This document shows, one piece after another, positions 62,189 to 64,000 of a DNA stretch of 64,000 bases. Both the position numbers and the translations under genes were made by a program. Each line of letters opens with the position of its first letter. Position 1 is the first letter of the stretch. The notes below the pieces were generated by a model. It saw only the letters and a program-made list of their open reading frames with translations, did no database searches and was not told the origin of the DNA. Source of the stretch: Providencia rettgeri (GTDB lineage Bacteria; Pseudomonadota; Gammaproteobacteria; Enterobacterales; Enterobacteriaceae); the NCBI GenBank assembly GCA_900455085.1, contig UGTZ01000001.1:2324501-2388500 (forward strand). Direction: 5' to 3'.

Positions 62189-64000
62189 CTATGCCTCCTG
62201 CTTTTTCAGGAATAAAACACTTAGCCCAATAACCAGTGGTACGGTGATCAGTAATGGAATAAATGATGACTGTAAATCGAATAAATTTAATCCCTTAGAG
62301 AAGGTTCCTCGCGTGATAGTCAGAAAGTGCGACGTTGGATAAACCATTCCAACCCAACGGCCAATACCCTCCAATGATGAGACAGGGTCAATCATTCCTG
62401 AAAACTGAGTTGCTGGTATCAACGTGATGATAGAAGTACCAAAAATTGCCGCAATTTGGCTTTTCATAAAGCATGAAATTAGTAGTCCCATACCTGTTGC
62501 AATACTAATATACAGAAATGCTGCCAGCGTTAATGTCAGAAAGCTACCTTTAAATTCAACACCAAATATATACACTGATAATATGCACAGTAATACAAAG
62601 TTAAACATGCCTAATAAAATGTAAGGGAGCTGTTTTCCAAGTAAAAATTCTAATTTGGTGATCGGGGTGACATAAAGATTGATAATCGAACCAAGTTCTT
62701 TTTCCCGAACAACACTTAACGCACTCAACATGGCAGGGATCATCATTAATAATAATGGAATAACCGCGGGAACAATCGCTGGTAAGCTACGAACATCTGG
62801 GTTATATCGATATCGAGTTTCAATATCGATAGCGGGCATACCAGCAACACCAACGGGTTGGCGAGCTGCCATCGTACTTAGCCATGCTAAGTGCATTGCT
62901 TGTACATAGCCACGCACAGTTTCAGCACGGTTTGGCATGGCACCATCAATCCACACGCCAATTTTAACGTTATTACCACGGGCAACATCCCTTGCAAAAT
63001 TAGGTGGAATTTCAATCGCAACAGTAACATCACCGCTACGCATTTTTGCCTCTAAGTCATCATAATCTTTAATTGGTGGTTGTTCGATAAAGTAACGTGA
63101 GCCTGCTAAGTTCAGAGTATATCCCTGACTTAGCCCTGTTTGGTCGCGATCGAGTACTGAAAAACGTAAATTTTCTACATCCATACTAATACCGTAACCC
63201 ATGATAAACATGAGAATTACAGTTCCCAATAACGCCAATGTAGAACGGACAGGATCTCGACGCAATTCCATGCCTTCCCGGATGGAATAACTAAATAACC
63301 GACGTAAACTAAAGCGTTTTTTCAACGCTTCAGTCGCTTGTTCTTTCAGTTCAGGGTCAACATGGAACTCAGGCGCAGTTTCTTGCCCTTGCCCTGCATC
63401 ACCTACCGCATCTTGCAAATAAGCAATAAAAGTTTCTTCTAATGTCGCTAATCCGCGTTTTTTGGTTAAGTTTGCAGGCGTATCACAATCAAGTACCTTT
63501 CCTGCATGCATTAATGAAATCCGGTCACAGCGTTCGGCTTCATTCATAAAGTGAGTTGAGATAAAAATTGTGACGCCGTCACGCCTTGATAAATCGACCA
63601 TTAAATTCCAGAACATATCTCTGGCAACAGGGTCCACTCCTGACGTTGGCTCATCGAGGATTAACATTTCAGGTTCATGAATAACAGCGACAGCTAAAGA
63701 TAACCGTTGACGAATTCCTAAAGGCAAATCATCAGGCATAGTATCCCTGACTTCCTCGAGTTCAAATCGTTGACACATATCATCAATGCGTTGTGCGATT
63801 TTTTCTTCTGGAATATGAAAGAGTTTTGCATGCAGTTCAAGGTTTTGCTCAACACTGAGTTCACTATATAACGAGAAAGCTTGCGACATATAACCGACGC
63901 GTTTGCGTGTTTCGATATCCTTAGGATCAATTTCTTGACCGAATAGCCATGCTTGACCTTCACTGGCTTGCAATAACCCCGTCAACATTTTCATGGTGGT
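62189..64000 (-). CDS. rbbA: RbbA-type fused ABC ATPase-permease, 3' part (gene continues beyond the window)
   Basis: The visible ~603 residues begin at the end of a Walker A helix (TTMKMLTGLLQASEGQ) and contain the signature-like LPLGIRQRLSLAVAVIHEPE, Walker B MLILDEPTSGVDPVARDMFW, switch histidine IFISTHFMNEAERCD, then an ABC-2 permease domain (VVREKELGSIINLYVTPITK, six helices). This is the second nucleotide-binding domain and permease of RbbA, a ribosome-associated ATPase in E. coli that also looks like an exporter. The upstream ATP-binding domain is outside the window. Confidence 0.9.
   Translation of the reverse strand, partial: TTMKMLTGLLQASEGQAWLFGQEIDPKDIETRKRVGYMSQAFSLYSELSVEQNLELHAKLFHIPEEKIAQRIDDMCQRFELEEVRDTMPDDLPLGIRQRLSLAVAVIHEPEMLILDEPTSGVDPVARDMFWNLMVDLSRRDGVTIFISTHFMNEAERCDRISLMHAGKVLDCDTPANLTKKRGLATLEETFIAYLQDAVGDAGQGQETAPEFHVDPELKEQATEALKKRFSLRRLFSYSIREGMELRRDPVRSTLALLGTVILMFIMGYGISMDVENLRFSVLDRDQTGLSQGYTLNLAGSRYFIEQPPIKDYDDLEAKMRSGDVTVAIEIPPNFARDVARGNNVKIGVWIDGAMPNRAETVRGYVQAMHLAWLSTMAARQPVGVAGMPAIDIETRYRYNPDVRSLPAIVPAVIPLLLMMIPAMLSALSVVREKELGSIINLYVTPITKLEFLLGKQLPYILLGMFNFVLLCILSVYIFGVEFKGSFLTLTLAAFLYISIATGMGLLISCFMKSQIAAIFGTSIITLIPATQFSGMIDPVSSLEGIGRWVGMVYPTSHFLTITRGTFSKGLNLFDLQSSFIPLLITVPLVIGLSVLFLKKQEA

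Noticed and set aside
1..64000. CRISPR arrays, tRNA and rRNA genes
   Set aside because: No regularly spaced repeats and no cloverleaf or rRNA-like segments were noticed on reading both strands.

Overview
The window is typical low-GC enterobacterial DNA. It carries clear homologues of YqhD, YdeE, YdhP, DcyD, YqfB, DdlA, LeuE, YehS, Amn, YebB, YajD, AhpCF and RbbA/YhhJ, and the AT-rich base composition with an accessory-rich gene mix best fits the Morganellaceae, most probably Providencia. The genus is an inference; no rRNA or tRNA gene is present to confirm it. No CRISPR array and no complete insertion sequence was seen.

0-9 kb: end of an alpha/beta hydrolase, a multi-cluster ferredoxin, and a very large toxin gene on the minus strand. 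The toxin starts with a C80-type cysteine protease domain (CPD), followed by what looks like a second CPD without catalytic residues, a Tcd-like pore-forming region, and C-terminal RTX calcium-binding repeats. It is cut into two overlapping frames just after the catalytic cysteine. 9-23.5 kb: metabolic and transport genes: aldehyde reductase YqhD, several MFS exporters, a NupG-type nucleoside permease, a broken ada, LysR and AraC regulators, and a D-cysteine desulfhydrase with its transporter. 23.1-23.8 kb is a graveyard of three gene remnants.

24-35 kb: a pair of paralogous two-domain acetyltransferases (one beside an FAD oxidoreductase), a DeoR regulator divergent from a phosphatase-MFS pair, ddlA, and a LysR/LysE pair. 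35-40 kb: amino-acid export genes (leuE, AraC-azlCD) and yehS. 39.8-40.8 kb: a Res-Xre toxin-antitoxin locus with a perfect palindromic operator over its promoter. 40.8-46.3 kb: a LysR gene, an apparently second accA, MerR and GNAT genes, amn, and a frameshifted auxin-efflux-type permease. 46.5-48.9 kb: a polar amino acid ABC transporter whose cistrons are separated by a terminator hairpin. 49-55 kb: NADAR protein, GNAT, frameshifted MocR regulator, yebB, yajD, and the folate-independent methionine synthase pair mesD-mesX.

55.3-58.6 kb is a prophage scar: P2-like tail sheath and tail tube fragments, a phosphoethanolamine transferase-like gene, an unrecognised broken gene, the C-terminal end of a P2-type integrase, and paired repeats next to a terminator hairpin that may be the old attachment region. 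58.6-64 kb: ahpF and ahpC with a good OxyR operator, then yhhJ and the 3' part of rbbA, which runs off the window.

A pattern crosses the whole window: at least seven reading frames are broken by a single-base indel in or beside a short homopolymer (toxin, ada twice, res, the efflux permease, the MocR regulator, the phage sheath). Some of this must be real decay (ada has also lost zinc-site cysteines), but a sequencing-error contribution cannot be excluded from sequence alone.
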